Of a stretch of 64,000 bases of DNA, positions 21,358 to 30,235 are shown piece by piece (the first letter of the stretch is position 1; every line of letters begins with the position of its first letter). Source of the DNA: an uncultured Tolumonas sp. GTDB taxonomy: Bacteria > Pseudomonadota > Gammaproteobacteria > Enterobacterales > Aeromonadaceae. Under the pieces are notes generated by a model. The model was given only the letters and a program-made list of their open reading frames with translations. It was not told the DNA's origin and did not search any database. The stretch lies in NCBI RefSeq assembly GCF_963676665.1, contig NZ_OY781373.1, forward strand, positions 1-64,000, in the 5' to 3' direction. The translations under genes were made by a program, and so were the position numbers.

Positions 21358-22548
21358 TTAAAACTTCATGGTCGCCATGATCCAGGCTTTATCGGTATCA
21401 GTCGCTACTTGATCCGCATTGAAATGCGCATATTTCATCATGCCAGTCAGATAGTTGGTAACTGGATAAGCCACTGCAAAATCCACCTCGTTACCGTAAT
21501 CCTGCCCATTTTCATCTGATTTAAACGAGTGCCAGGTCAGGCTGGTGGTAGTCCGGAAGCGTTTCGTTGCCAGATCGATATAGGTATCACGAATACCATT
21601 GGCGGGGGTGGTCAGGAATTTATCGGCAAAACCCTGAAATTTATGCAGCGTTGCTAATGGGGTGGCAAAGCCTTTTTTCCCCGCATCAGAACCTAAAACT
21701 TCGTAACCAGGCGTCAGTGTGAAACCATGCCAGGAGGCCGCGAGTTCAGCCAGATAATAACGAGCCGAATAATCCGTTGGATTATCACCCGCATCGGTTT
21801 GGGTGGCATAGGCCAGATGTGGTTTGAGGAACGGCAGTAATGTTCCGTTGTATTCTACGCCATAGGTGTTGCTGCTATTACTGACGGGATCGTTGTAATC
21901 AAGCAGATAGGCAAACGCGGAGACGGTTTGATTCCCAGTTACTTTATAGTCGGTGCGGAACAGATGGAAATCGCCGTCCAGCTGACCATTTGGGCTATCT
22001 GGGCCAAATACCGTGTTGATGCGCCAGCTATAGGCATAATCCAGAGTCAGGGCGCTATTGGGTGTGAAGACCAGATGAGCAGCATCAAAGGTTTGCTCTA
22101 GTTGACGCCAAGCGACACTGCCCACAAAACGTTCATTACCATGCACAATCCGTTGACGGCCCAGCATGGTATTCCACGTATCTGCGCTATAACTTAACGC
22201 CGCTTGATTAACGACAGTGGCCTCTGGATCTGCCACGGTAGGATAGGACGTTAATCCATTCACAGTGCTGTTATAGCGCTCGGCGCCAATGACGCTGACA
22301 TTATCGACTTCCAACAGCCCTTTATAACCATTCACGACACCACTGTTCCAGGTCAGGCGCGACTTAAGGGTTGAGGCATTGGCCGGGTTTGCGGTTTTAT
22401 CCTGATCGACATATTCATAGCGATAACGCAGTTGTACCGCGGTGCTCCCCCATTTTACTGCTGAAGCGATACCATCCGGTAAACTCTGTGCTTGAGCTGT
22501 CCCTTGCCATGCCAATACCACGCCGAGGGCAATTAAACTTTTTTTCAT
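21358..22548 (-). CDS. Outer-membrane porin, alginate-export-domain-like beta barrel
   Basis: A 396-residue protein with a signal peptide (residues 1-20, cleavage after AQA), alternating amphipathic beta strands throughout and a terminal Phe (IMATMKF), as in outer-membrane barrels. GRQRIVHGNERFVGSVAWRQLEQTFDAA and the long-barrel layout resemble the alginate-export porin family (OprE/AlgE-like). The transported solute is unknown. GGAGT precedes the ATG. A terminator-type hairpin ends about 20 bp upstream of the start codon (22568-22605), leaving little room for a promoter between them. Confidence 0.78.
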   Translation of the reverse strand: MKKSLIALGVVLAWQGTAQAQSLPDGIASAVKWGSTAVQLRYRYEYVDQDKTANPANASTLKSRLTWNSGVVNGYKGLLEVDNVSVIGAERYNSTVNGLTSYPTVADPEATVVNQAALSYSADTWNTMLGRQRIVHGNERFVGSVAWRQLEQTFDAAHLVFTPNSALTLDYAYSWRINTVFGPDSPNGQLDGDFHLFRTDYKVTGNQTVSAFAYLLDYNDPVSNSSNTYGVEYNGTLLPFLKPHLAYATQTDAGDNPTDYSARYYLAELAASWHGFTLTPGYEVLGSDAGKKGFATPLATLHKFQGFADKFLTTPANGIRDTYIDLATKRFRTTTSLTWHSFKSDENGQDYGNEVDFAVAYPVTNYLTGMMKYAHFNADQVATDTDKAWIMATMKF

Positions 22549-22567
22549 TTTAGTACTCCGTTACACA

Positions 22568-22605
22568 CAAAAAAAAAGCCCACGGCTACCGGAGTAGTCG
22601 TGGGC
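22568..22605 (-). terminator. Intrinsic terminator or attenuator in the porin leader
   Basis: On the minus strand GCCCACG and CGTGGGC (22599-22605 and 22578-22584) pair, with an inner TAC/GTA stem, and nine or ten T follow. It lies between cheB (ending at 22762) and the porin ATG (22548). It could end the che operon or act as an attenuator for the porin. A promoter-like TTGCAT-N17-GATTAT lies just upstream (about 22610-22650). Confidence 0.7.
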
Positions 22606-22761
22606 ATCATTGCCATAATCTTGAAGCAGTATTAAAAATGCAAAATGGATGCCTGTTTTTATTTTATTGATTTTTAAGTGTTAATTTTGAGTATCTCTTT
22701 TCGATTGATGTATTTAGGCACCCGATCACAGAGCATTGCACCAAAAACAATCTGAAGATAA

Positions 22762-23820
22762 TTATCTGCGGCCAAATTGAGCGATCATCGCGGGCATTTG
22801 ATTCAGGCTAAAGATCTGTTCGGCGGCACCCAGTTTGATGGCCTCTTTCGGCATACCAAACACCACGCTGGAGGCTTCGTCCTGCGCAATGGTATTTGCC
22901 CCGGCCTGACGCATGCTGAGCAAGCCGCGTGCGCCATCATCGCCCATACCGGTCAGGATCATGCCCAGTGCGTTGCGGCCTACGGCTTTCGCGACCGAAC
23001 GAAATAACACGTCCACTGAGGGTTTGTGGCGATTCACCGGCGGGGCATCAAATACCTCGGTGCAGTAAAAAGCGCCATTGCGCACAACTTGCGTGTGATA
23101 GCCACCGGGGGCGATGAGTGCACAACCTTGTAGTACCCGATCACCGTTTTTAGCTTCGCGCACTTCGATGGCACATAACCCATTCAGGCGCTCGGCAAAG
23201 GCGGCGGTAAATTTTTCCGGCATATGCTGCACGATGACGATGCCCGGTACATCCTGCGGGAGTTGCGTCAGGATATTCTCTAAAGCAATGGTGCCGCCGG
23301 TGGAGGTGCCGATAGCTACCACGCGATCGGTGGTTCTGGTCAGGTTGTGGGTCGTTTGGATCGGAGTCACCATCGTGACCGGTGCAGTTTTTATTGGTGG
23401 CCGAACTGTGGTGGTTTTGGCCTGACTGGCTTCGCGGATAGCGCGGATCAAATCATTGGCGATTGATTGTAGATGCTGACGCACGCCGAGTGTGGCTTTG
23501 GTAAAAACAGCCACCGCACCGGCACTAAAGGCTTCCAGTGTTAATGCCGTACCTTTTTCTGTGAGGGAGGAGCAAATGACCACGGGAGTCGGGTGCTGCG
23601 CCATAATTTGTTTTAAAAAGGTAATGCCATCCATTTTCGGCATTTCGACATCTAACAAGATGACATCCGGCCACTGTTTTTGCATTTTGGCCATGGCAGC
23701 AATGGGATCCGGCGCGGTGGCCAGTAAGGTCATATCGGGTTGGCTGGCGATGACCTCCGTCATGAATTGGCGGACTAAAGCGGAATCATCGACCACCAGG
23801 ATCTGAATTGATTTATTCAT
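22762..23820 (-). CDS. cheB: Chemotaxis response regulator protein-glutamate methylesterase CheB
   Basis: A 352-residue two-domain enzyme. The receiver domain has Asp10/Asp11 and phosphoacceptor Asp57 ([11 protein letters not shown]). A Thr/Pro-rich linker follows, then the methylesterase domain with the catalytic Ser in AIGTSTGG, the [17 protein letters not shown] block and [14 protein letters not shown]. It removes methyl groups from, or deamidates, MCPs. The start overlaps the cheD stop by 4 bp (ATGA). It is the last gene of the chemotaxis operon. Confidence 0.96.
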   Translation of the reverse strand: MNKSIQILVVDDSALVRQFMTEVIASQPDMTLLATAPDPIAAMAKMQKQWPDVILLDVEMPKMDGITFLKQIMAQHPTPVVICSSLTEKGTALTLEAFSAGAVAVFTKATLGVRQHLQSIANDLIRAIREASQAKTTTVRPPIKTAPVTMVTPIQTTHNLTRTTDRVVAIGTSTGGTIALENILTQLPQDVPGIVIVQHMPEKFTAAFAERLNGLCAIEVREAKNGDRVLQGCALIAPGGYHTQVVRNGAFYCTEVFDAPPVNRHKPSVDVLFRSVAKAVGRNALGMILTGMGDDGARGLLSMRQAGANTIAQDEASSVVFGMPKEAIKLGAAEQIFSLNQMPAMIAQFGRR

Positions 23821-24314
23821 TCTATCTCTTTATCTTGCGGTAAACTGGCTTTTTCCAGTAACGAAACACGAAACCGACCGTTTATGCCGTCGATATGTAA
23901 GCGTCGGTGTTGCGTGCCGCCAATATCTTCTTTGCTGACACTGCATTTCATGACTTGTTCCACCACATGACGCATATAGCCAACATTACGGGCTCCCACC
24001 GAGTTTTTATAATCATCCTGAGCATAGATGGTGGTGCTGCCGCCAAATAAGGCCAGTTTGTATTCACTGATCAGCGTTTTATGGCGATAAATATCCGCCA
24101 GAACACACTGCAACACGACATCGCCATACCGGGTATCTTTGAGTAACATGTCGCTCGGACGTTCGGGTAACACGACATGACTGGCCATTAATAGGCGTTT
24201 TTCCGGGTGCCAGGCACATAATGACACGCATGAGCCGAGCAAGGTGATCAGGTCGCCATCCAGTTGACCAAAAAAATAGCCTCCTGGATTTAGATAAAGT
24301 GGCGGTTTATTCAT
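23817..24314 (-). CDS. cheD: Chemoreceptor glutamine deamidase CheD
   Basis: A 165-residue enzyme with the catalytic Cys in [13 protein letters not shown] and His in ASHVVLP. It deamidates MCP glutamines and in other systems partners with CheC, but no cheC is present in this cluster. It overlaps cheR and cheB by 4 bp on each side, which shows tight translational coupling. Confidence 0.93.
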   Translation of the reverse strand: MNKPPLYLNPGGYFFGQLDGDLITLLGSCVSLCAWHPEKRLLMASHVVLPERPSDMLLKDTRYGDVVLQCVLADIYRHKTLISEYKLALFGGSTTIYAQDDYKNSVGARNVGYMRHVVEQVMKCSVSKEDIGGTQHRRLHIDGINGRFRVSLLEKASLPQDKEIE

Positions 24315-25126
24315 ACTGTTTTCCTATACACCGCCGGTGCATAGGCGGTAACGGGTAAATTAATGCCGTGCAGCCCTTCCGAATGGCCGACAAATAACAA
24401 CCCACCGGGTTTTAATTGCGCGAGGATGCGTTCCAGAATTTGTTGTTTCGTTGCTGGATCGAAATAAATCAGCATGTTACGCAGAAATATAATATCGAAA
24501 CTGCCTAATGTTGGTGGCAAAGGCACATTGAGATTCAGGCATTCAAAACGAGTGTGTTGCCGTAATTCTGAGCCGATACGAAACAGACCGTCCATATCAC
24601 CCACACCCTTCAGGCAATAACGGTTCAGCCATTCTGTCGGTAAGTTTTCCGTGCGTTGTAAGGGATAAACGGCCTGTTTGGCTTTATCCAACGCCTGACG
24701 GCAAAGGTCGGAACCCATGATTTCCCAATGAGTGCCTTTTTCTAACCCTTCATTCAAGATCATAGCTAAGGAATAAACCTCCTCGCCACTGGAACAGGCT
24801 GCACTCCACAAGCGTAACGGACGGCGAGGGTGTTGTTTTAGTAATTTTAGCAACAAATCGAAGTGCGGTTTTTCACGGAAAAAGAAGGTTTCGTTGGTGG
24901 TGAGCAGATCGACCGCAATCCGGCGTTCTTCCTGTTGCTGCGGATTGTTTAGTAGGGCGACATAGTCGGAAAATGAGTCTAATTGCAGTATGCGCAAGCG
25001 TTTCATTAAGCGCCCGGAAACCAAAGCTCGCTTATGGACCGCCATTTGTATGCCGGAAATATCCGCCATCAGATGGCGGATAATATTAAAATCGTGATCG
25101 TTTAAACTGGGTAACTTCTGTTCCAT
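24311..25126 (-). CDS. cheR: Chemotaxis protein methyltransferase CheR
   Basis: A 271-residue SAM-dependent methyltransferase for MCP glutamates. An N-terminal helical domain (residues 10-80) precedes the SAM site RLWSAACSSGEEVYSLAM and the C-terminal motif GGLLFVGHSEGL. The two MCPs of this operon lack a clear C-terminal xWxxF docking pentapeptide, so it may act without tethering. It starts 2 bp after cheW. Confidence 0.95.
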   Translation of the reverse strand: MEQKLPSLNDHDFNIIRHLMADISGIQMAVHKRALVSGRLMKRLRILQLDSFSDYVALLNNPQQQEERRIAVDLLTTNETFFFREKPHFDLLLKLLKQHPRRPLRLWSAACSSGEEVYSLAMILNEGLEKGTHWEIMGSDLCRQALDKAKQAVYPLQRTENLPTEWLNRYCLKGVGDMDGLFRIGSELRQHTRFECLNLNVPLPPTLGSFDIIFLRNMLIYFDPATKQQILERILAQLKPGGLLFVGHSEGLHGINLPVTAYAPAVYRKTV

Positions 25127-25128
25127 AC

Positions 25129-25677
25129 CTAGTCCTTGAGCACATTCTCAACTCCCAGTGGTTCGTGCATGCGCTGCAATTCGTCTTCACTGAACAAGGC
25201 CTCGGCATTCAAAATGATTAAAAAGCCATTTTCTTGCCGTGCCATACCCAGAATAAATTGCGTATTGATCCCGGTACCAAACTCAGGGGGGGGTTCAATC
25301 TGGCTTTGTTCGATATCCAGCACTTCATCCACGGCATCGACGATCAATCCGGCGAGTTGGCTGGTTTTACCGATTGGCAGTTCGAGGATAATAATACAAG
25401 TCCGTCGGCCTACTTCGGTCGGTTTACCACCAAAGCGAAACGCTAAATCAATCACTGGCACCACATTGCCACGTAAATTCAGCACTCCACGCACGTAACC
25501 GGGCATCATAGGCACAGTCGTGACTTGCCCATATTCGATGATCTCTCTGACCCGATCGATCGGCAGGGCCAGCGCCGTTTGCATGCAACGGAAAGAGAGG
25601 TTTTGCCCTGCACCCCAATCAACCGTTGGCTGATATGGCGTTACTTCCCGCGTTGTATTGTTTTGTAATGCCTCCAT
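25129..25677 (-). CDS. cheW: Chemotaxis coupling protein CheW
   Basis: A 182-residue CheW with the double SH3-like fold: ALPIDRVREIIEYGQVTTVPMMPGYVRGVLNLRGNVVPVIDL in two conserved blocks, then GLIVDAVDEVLDIEQSQI. It bridges MCPs and CheA. AGGAG lies 8 nt before the ATG. The only CheW in this cluster; a second copy, common in other clusters, is missing. Confidence 0.95.
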   Translation of the reverse strand: MEALQNNTTREVTPYQPTVDWGAGQNLSFRCMQTALALPIDRVREIIEYGQVTTVPMMPGYVRGVLNLRGNVVPVIDLAFRFGGKPTEVGRRTCIIILELPIGKTSQLAGLIVDAVDEVLDIEQSQIEPPPEFGTGINTQFILGMARQENGFLIILNAEALFSEDELQRMHEPLGVENVLKD

Positions 25678-25688
25678 CGCGTTTACTC

Positions 25689-27332
25689 CTAGAACTGCAC
25701 AAACTGTTCATCACCACTGTCAGGTTGCAGGTGCGCTGATCTTACTTTTCCAGCTTGCGCTTTTATTTGTCTCGTTACCTTCTTGCTGGTGGGTTTAAGC
25801 GAGGCATCACCATTGACCTTGAAGTAATTGATGAGATCGATCAATTGTCCGGCTTGTGCGGTCATCTCTTCAGCTGTTGCAGCCAACTCTTCAGAGGCCG
25901 ACGCATTTTGCTGGGTGATCTGACTGAGCTGACTCATGGCAATGTTGATTTGTGCGACACCGCTGGTTTGTTCTTGAGAGGCGGCAGTGATTTCCTGCAC
26001 TAAATCGGAGGTGCGTTTGATATCCGGCACCAATTGTTCAAATAAATTACCGGCTTGTTCGGCCAGAGACACACTGCTGCTGGCGACCTGGCCAATTTCT
26101 TGTGCCGCAATTTGGCTGCGTTCCGCCAGTTTACGTACTTCTGCGGCAACTACTGCGAAGCCCTTACCGTGTTCACCGGCACGGGCTGCTTCAATCGCCG
26201 CATTCAGTGCCAGCAGATTGGTTTGGTAGGCAATATCATCAATGATGCTGATTTTACCGGCGATCTGTTTCATGGCACTGACGGTTTCTTTCACTGACTG
26301 ACCACCGCGTTCCACATCATTGGCGGCTTTCGATGAGATGGAATCAGTGACTTTAGAGCTTTCCGTATTCTGGGCAATGGACGCAGAAATCTGCTCCATC
26401 GAGGCGGAAGTTTCTTCCACACTGGCGGATTGTTCGCTGGCCGCCTGGCTTAATGATTGCGAGGTGGCACTAACTTCTTCCGAGGCACTGGATAACGCAT
26501 CAGAAGAGGAGCGGACTTCGCTGATGATATGATTTAACTTCGCCACCATCTCTTTCATGGCATAGAGCAGCGATTGCTTATTGTTTTCGTTGGTCTCTAC
26601 TTCCACCGTTAAATTACCGGCCGCAATCTGGCGGGTAATATCAGCGGCATAATCCGGTTCACCGCCTAATTGCTTGACGATACGGAAGGCGATGAAAAAG
26701 CCCATACTCAGACCAAACAGAATTCCCACCGCGATGGATGCAAACATAAACATGGAACTTTTTTCATAAATAGCCTGCGCATTGGCAGCTTGTTCGGCAG
26801 AACGTTGTGATTTTTGGGTCACAATTTTGCTGATTTGCTCCATTGTGGTTTGAATTATAGGGGCCATATCGCCTTCAAGATATTTATTGGAGGCGTTGGT
26901 TTGTAGTAGCGGCTCTGATCGAATCATGGCTTCCGCTTTGCTGGTTTCCGCTTTGTAATTTACCCAGAGGCGATCATACTCCGCGATGAATTCTTGACCT
27001 TCGGCGGAAGTAAATTTGGTTCGCGCATCATTCATGGCCGCTTCTACGTTGGCGATACTGTTACGAAAACTTTGCAGATGCTTTTGTTTCAGCTCTTCGG
27101 TATCAGCCAGCATCGCGGCACGTAAATAACGCCCAACGGCCATAAAGTTCATGCGAGCTTTGGCGGCAGCCTCCAGACCTAATAGGTCTTTTTGATACAT
27201 CTCAGTGGCCATGCCATTGATATCGCGCATGTTCAGATAGCCAATACTGCCGACTGTCGCCGTCACTAAAGACATCATGAGGAATGCAAGTATTAAGCGT
27301 GTTCTTAGTTTCATCCCACTGAATAAACTCAT
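25689..27332 (-). CDS. Transmembrane methyl-accepting chemotaxis protein
   Basis: A 547-residue chemoreceptor. TM1 is about residues 10-30, a periplasmic four-helix bundle of about 155 residues with repeated MCP-N-type motifs follows, and TM2 is about residues 190-215. A HAMP linker ([25 protein letters not shown]) and the cytoplasmic signalling domain follow, with hairpin tip [20 protein letters not shown] and [17 protein letters not shown]. The C-terminus ends EQFVQF, with no canonical CheR/CheB docking pentapeptide. The ligand is unknown. The gene lies between cheA and cheW. Confidence 0.93.
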   Translation of the reverse strand: MSLFSGMKLRTRLILAFLMMSLVTATVGSIGYLNMRDINGMATEMYQKDLLGLEAAAKARMNFMAVGRYLRAAMLADTEELKQKHLQSFRNSIANVEAAMNDARTKFTSAEGQEFIAEYDRLWVNYKAETSKAEAMIRSEPLLQTNASNKYLEGDMAPIIQTTMEQISKIVTQKSQRSAEQAANAQAIYEKSSMFMFASIAVGILFGLSMGFFIAFRIVKQLGGEPDYAADITRQIAAGNLTVEVETNENNKQSLLYAMKEMVAKLNHIISEVRSSSDALSSASEEVSATSQSLSQAASEQSASVEETSASMEQISASIAQNTESSKVTDSISSKAANDVERGGQSVKETVSAMKQIAGKISIIDDIAYQTNLLALNAAIEAARAGEHGKGFAVVAAEVRKLAERSQIAAQEIGQVASSSVSLAEQAGNLFEQLVPDIKRTSDLVQEITAASQEQTSGVAQINIAMSQLSQITQQNASASEELAATAEEMTAQAGQLIDLINYFKVNGDASLKPTSKKVTRQIKAQAGKVRSAHLQPDSGDEQFVQF

Positions 27333-27359
27333 GTTTTTCTCCCGTAAAACTGTAATTTA

Positions 27360-29528
27360 TTAACTAAGATGCGCGTAAACGGGTGTGCGAACTATATCTC
27401 GCATCCGTTGTAGCATCCCTGGAATATCGAGGATCAGCGCCACCTGACCTGAGCCTAAAATACTTGAACCACTGATATCTTTAAGTTGCGTAAAAAGGGA
27501 ACCCAACGGTTTGATCACAATCTGCTGTTCGCCGAGCAGGTGATCGACCACAAGCCCCAATTGTTGTTTGCCATGGCTGACTACAACGATGTTCTGACGT
27601 TTCGCTTTTGAACTGTGGATAGAAAAATGTTGTCGTAAATGAATGAGTGGTAACGGTTTGCCTCTGAGTTCACGATAGTTATACGTGGCGTATTCATACC
27701 CGGTTTCCGCCTCCAGGCATTCGGTCACCATATCCAGCGGTATCACTAATGGGGTATCACCGACGCTCACCAGAAAACCATCAATGATGGCCAGTGTGAG
27801 TGGTAAGCGGATACGGACGCAACAGCCTTTACCGGGAACGGAATCAAGCTCTATGGAGCCGCGCAACCCATCAATACTGCGTTTTACAACGTCCATACCA
27901 ACACCACGGCCAGACAGATTGCTGATGCTGTCAGCAGTAGAAAATCCGGGGGCAAAAATCAACTGATAAAGTGCTTGTTCATCCAGTTGTTCGTTGGTAT
28001 TTAACAGCCCTTTTTCGAGCGCTTTCTGACGAATGCGTTCCGGGTTTAAACCCCGGCCATCATCTTGTACCTCGATCACCACATTACCGGATTCATGGTA
28101 GGCATTCAGACGTAGCACCCCTTTGGCGGGTTTACCGGCGGCCAACCGTTCTTCCGCCGTTTCGATACCATGATCCAGCGCATTGCGGACCAGATGGGTG
28201 AGTGGGTCGGCAATTTTATCCACCACAGTTTTATCCAGTTCGGTCTCAGCACCGTTGATCTGTAACTGAATTTCTTTACCCAAATCTTTACTGGTATCGC
28301 GGATCAAACGATGAAAACGCGTCAAGGTATCGCCGATCTCGACCATGCGCAGACGTAAGGCGATTTCACGGATCTGTTCGACATACTGATTAATAGTCGA
28401 CATGGACTCTTGCAACAGCGGATTCCCTTGCTGGCGAGCCAGCGTTTCACCACCTGCTGCAGCAATGACCAGTTCGCCGACCAGATTGATCAAGTCGTCC
28501 ATTTTTTTGGCTGATATTTTTAACAGCGCGCTTTCATGCTGTTTTTGTTCGCGGATCTGTTGTTGTTTTTGTAAGGCAGCATCGACGGCAATTGCTGGAA
28601 CGGCACCGTCTTGTACTAACATGTCGCCGATTTTTGTAGTCTGGGTTTGTTCGGTCTGTTTTTGCAGACTGCGCGTCAGCTCATTGGCGGTGAGCAGACC
28701 ACTGGCGACCAGAATTTCACCGAGCCGATCTTCATCTTGCGGCAATGCGGCAATCAAAGACAGATAATCTTCTACCTGACTATCGGGTGGCAGAATGCGG
28801 ATCTGGGCTAATTCCTGAATGAATTCAAAGACGGACTCAATTTCTGCTTTGCTGGCTTCTGTTTGCAGATCGAGCTCCAGCCCGAGATAGCAATTTTCTG
28901 CCTGAAAGTCGGGCCAGTCTGGCAGTTCACTCTGGATGAGATAAACATGTTGCAAGGTGCCTAATTTATTCAGATAACGGACAAATGACGCCGGGTCAAA
29001 ACCGTATTGCAGTAATTGACGATCAAAACGCAGCGAGATATGCCAGCTGGCCAGCAGATTGGCAGCCGCAACCGGTTCGCGTTCCACTGGATCGGGTGAT
29101 GTGGTGGCCGCTGGTGGTGTAGACAAGCCGCTGTGACCCAGGGTTTGTAATAGACTCAGTAATTCCGGGTTGGCTTCATCGAGGGCGGAAGGAGTGCCGG
29201 TTTGTTCCAGTTGTGTTATTTCGCCACGCAAGATATCCAGTGCACTCAATAATGCGGTGATCATCTCTCCGTTGAGAATCAATTCGCCATCTCGCACCCG
29301 CATGATCAGATTTTCCATCTGATGGGCAAAGCGGACAAAACCATCGAGAGAAAAAAGACCCGCAGACCCTTTCAGGGTATGCATGGCACGAAACAAGCCA
29401 TTGATCGTATCTTCATCAGCAGCCTGTTCATCGAGTGCCAGCAAAGCGGTCTCTGCACTCTGGATCAGCTCTTTGGCCTCTTCCAGAAAACTGACCAGTA
29501 ATTGTTCCCACTGTTCCTGATCAAACAT
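27360..29528 (-). CDS. cheA: Chemotaxis histidine kinase CheA with tandem MshEN-like repeats
   Basis: A 722-residue kinase that phosphorylates CheY and CheB. The order is: Hpt domain with His50 (AMHTLKGSAG), a P2-like domain (about 160-250), two 24-residue repeats at 268-291 and 299-322, the P3 dimerisation helix, and the ATPase with the N box HLVRNALDHGIE, DDGRGLN and GRGVGMDVVK. A C-terminal CheW-like domain follows. The repeats fit the MshEN half-site (RLGxx, two aliphatics, xxG, two aliphatics, then L, L and a final Q): the first fits every position, the second has K-I in place of R-L and one Ala. MshEN domains bind c-di-GMP. I chose the ATG at 29528 (GGAG 5 nt upstream) over the GTG at 29534, which overlaps the ribosome site. 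Confidence 0.93.
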   Translation of the reverse strand: MFDQEQWEQLLVSFLEEAKELIQSAETALLALDEQAADEDTINGLFRAMHTLKGSAGLFSLDGFVRFAHQMENLIMRVRDGELILNGEMITALLSALDILRGEITQLEQTGTPSALDEANPELLSLLQTLGHSGLSTPPAATTSPDPVEREPVAAANLLASWHISLRFDRQLLQYGFDPASFVRYLNKLGTLQHVYLIQSELPDWPDFQAENCYLGLELDLQTEASKAEIESVFEFIQELAQIRILPPDSQVEDYLSLIAALPQDEDRLGEILVASGLLTANELTRSLQKQTEQTQTTKIGDMLVQDGAVPAIAVDAALQKQQQIREQKQHESALLKISAKKMDDLINLVGELVIAAAGGETLARQQGNPLLQESMSTINQYVEQIREIALRLRMVEIGDTLTRFHRLIRDTSKDLGKEIQLQINGAETELDKTVVDKIADPLTHLVRNALDHGIETAEERLAAGKPAKGVLRLNAYHESGNVVIEVQDDGRGLNPERIRQKALEKGLLNTNEQLDEQALYQLIFAPGFSTADSISNLSGRGVGMDVVKRSIDGLRGSIELDSVPGKGCCVRIRLPLTLAIIDGFLVSVGDTPLVIPLDMVTECLEAETGYEYATYNYRELRGKPLPLIHLRQHFSIHSSKAKRQNIVVVSHGKQQLGLVVDHLLGEQQIVIKPLGSLFTQLKDISGSSILGSGQVALILDIPGMLQRMRDIVRTPVYAHLS

Positions 29529-29537
29529 GGTCACTCC

Positions 29538-29846
29538 TTAATGCTGTGGCAACACAATGTCGTCACCAAAAAAGGCTGCGAGCTGAAAAAGGTCAATTAA
29601 CTCAATCACAGCCTGAGAGTGGCGGATCAGATGCAGGTGTTCACCCAGCCATTTATGTAGTGCAAGTAGCAGTTGCAAGCCTGCTGTGTCGATTTCATCC
29701 ACTTCTTGTAAATCGACCGTGAGTGATTCCGGCGCTGTCAGCGGCTTTAACAGCGCTTGTATCCCAGCAACTTCGTAAATCGTTAACGGGCCGCTTAACG
29801 ATAAACTCCATTGTCCGGCAGCGGACTCTTCCAAAGTAACCGGCAT
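29538..29846 (-). CDS. STAS domain protein (anti-sigma factor antagonist type)
   Basis: A 102-residue single STAS domain: SLSGPLTIYEVAGIQALL, then the core loop VDLQEVDEIDTAGLQLLLAL. The position usually phosphorylated (Ser in DSSG) is Thr in DTAG. It lies between cheY and cheA and is in the same operon. In other accessory chemotaxis systems STAS proteins accompany cheA, but their role there is poorly defined; no partner kinase of the SpoIIAB type is seen here. Confidence 0.85.
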   Translation of the reverse strand: MPVTLEESAAGQWSLSLSGPLTIYEVAGIQALLKPLTAPESLTVDLQEVDEIDTAGLQLLLALHKWLGEHLHLIRHSQAVIELIDLFQLAAFFGDDIVLPQH

Positions 29847-29858
29847 GATAACCTCGCG

Positions 29859-30224
29859 TTACATAAGTAGTTTTTCTACAGCAGCTAACATTAGTTCCGG
29901 CTGGAAAGGTTTGACGATCCAAGCTTTGGCACCGGCGGCCTGGCCCTCACGCTTTTTTCCTTCCTGTGATTCGGTGGTGAGCATAATGACAGGGGTAAAT
30001 CGATGTTCTGGTTTGGCCTTGATGGCTTTCAGCAAGGTAATGCCATCCATATTGGGCATATTGACGTCACTGATCACCAGATTAACTCGCTGTGAACCCA
30101 GTTTTTGCAAAGCATCCACACCGTCACAGGCATCAACAACGGTGTAACCTTTAGTCAGTAAGGTGGCTTTGACCAGTTGGCGAATAGACATTGAGTCATC
30201 AACAATTAATACCGTTTTACCCAT
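29859..30224 (-). CDS. cheY: Response regulator CheY
   Basis: A 121-residue stand-alone receiver domain. Acidic pair Asp9-Asp10, phosphoacceptor Asp53 (VISDVNMPNMDG), Thr in MLTTES and Lys in VKPF are all present. It is the expected CheA target of this cluster. No CheZ, CheC or CheX gene accompanies it; see the DxxxQ motif in the upstream MCP-like protein. Confidence 0.94.
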   Translation of the reverse strand: MGKTVLIVDDSMSIRQLVKATLLTKGYTVVDACDGVDALQKLGSQRVNLVISDVNMPNMDGITLLKAIKAKPEHRFTPVIMLTTESQEGKKREGQAAGAKAWIVKPFQPELMLAAVEKLLM

Positions 30225-30235
30225 AATGGCTTACC

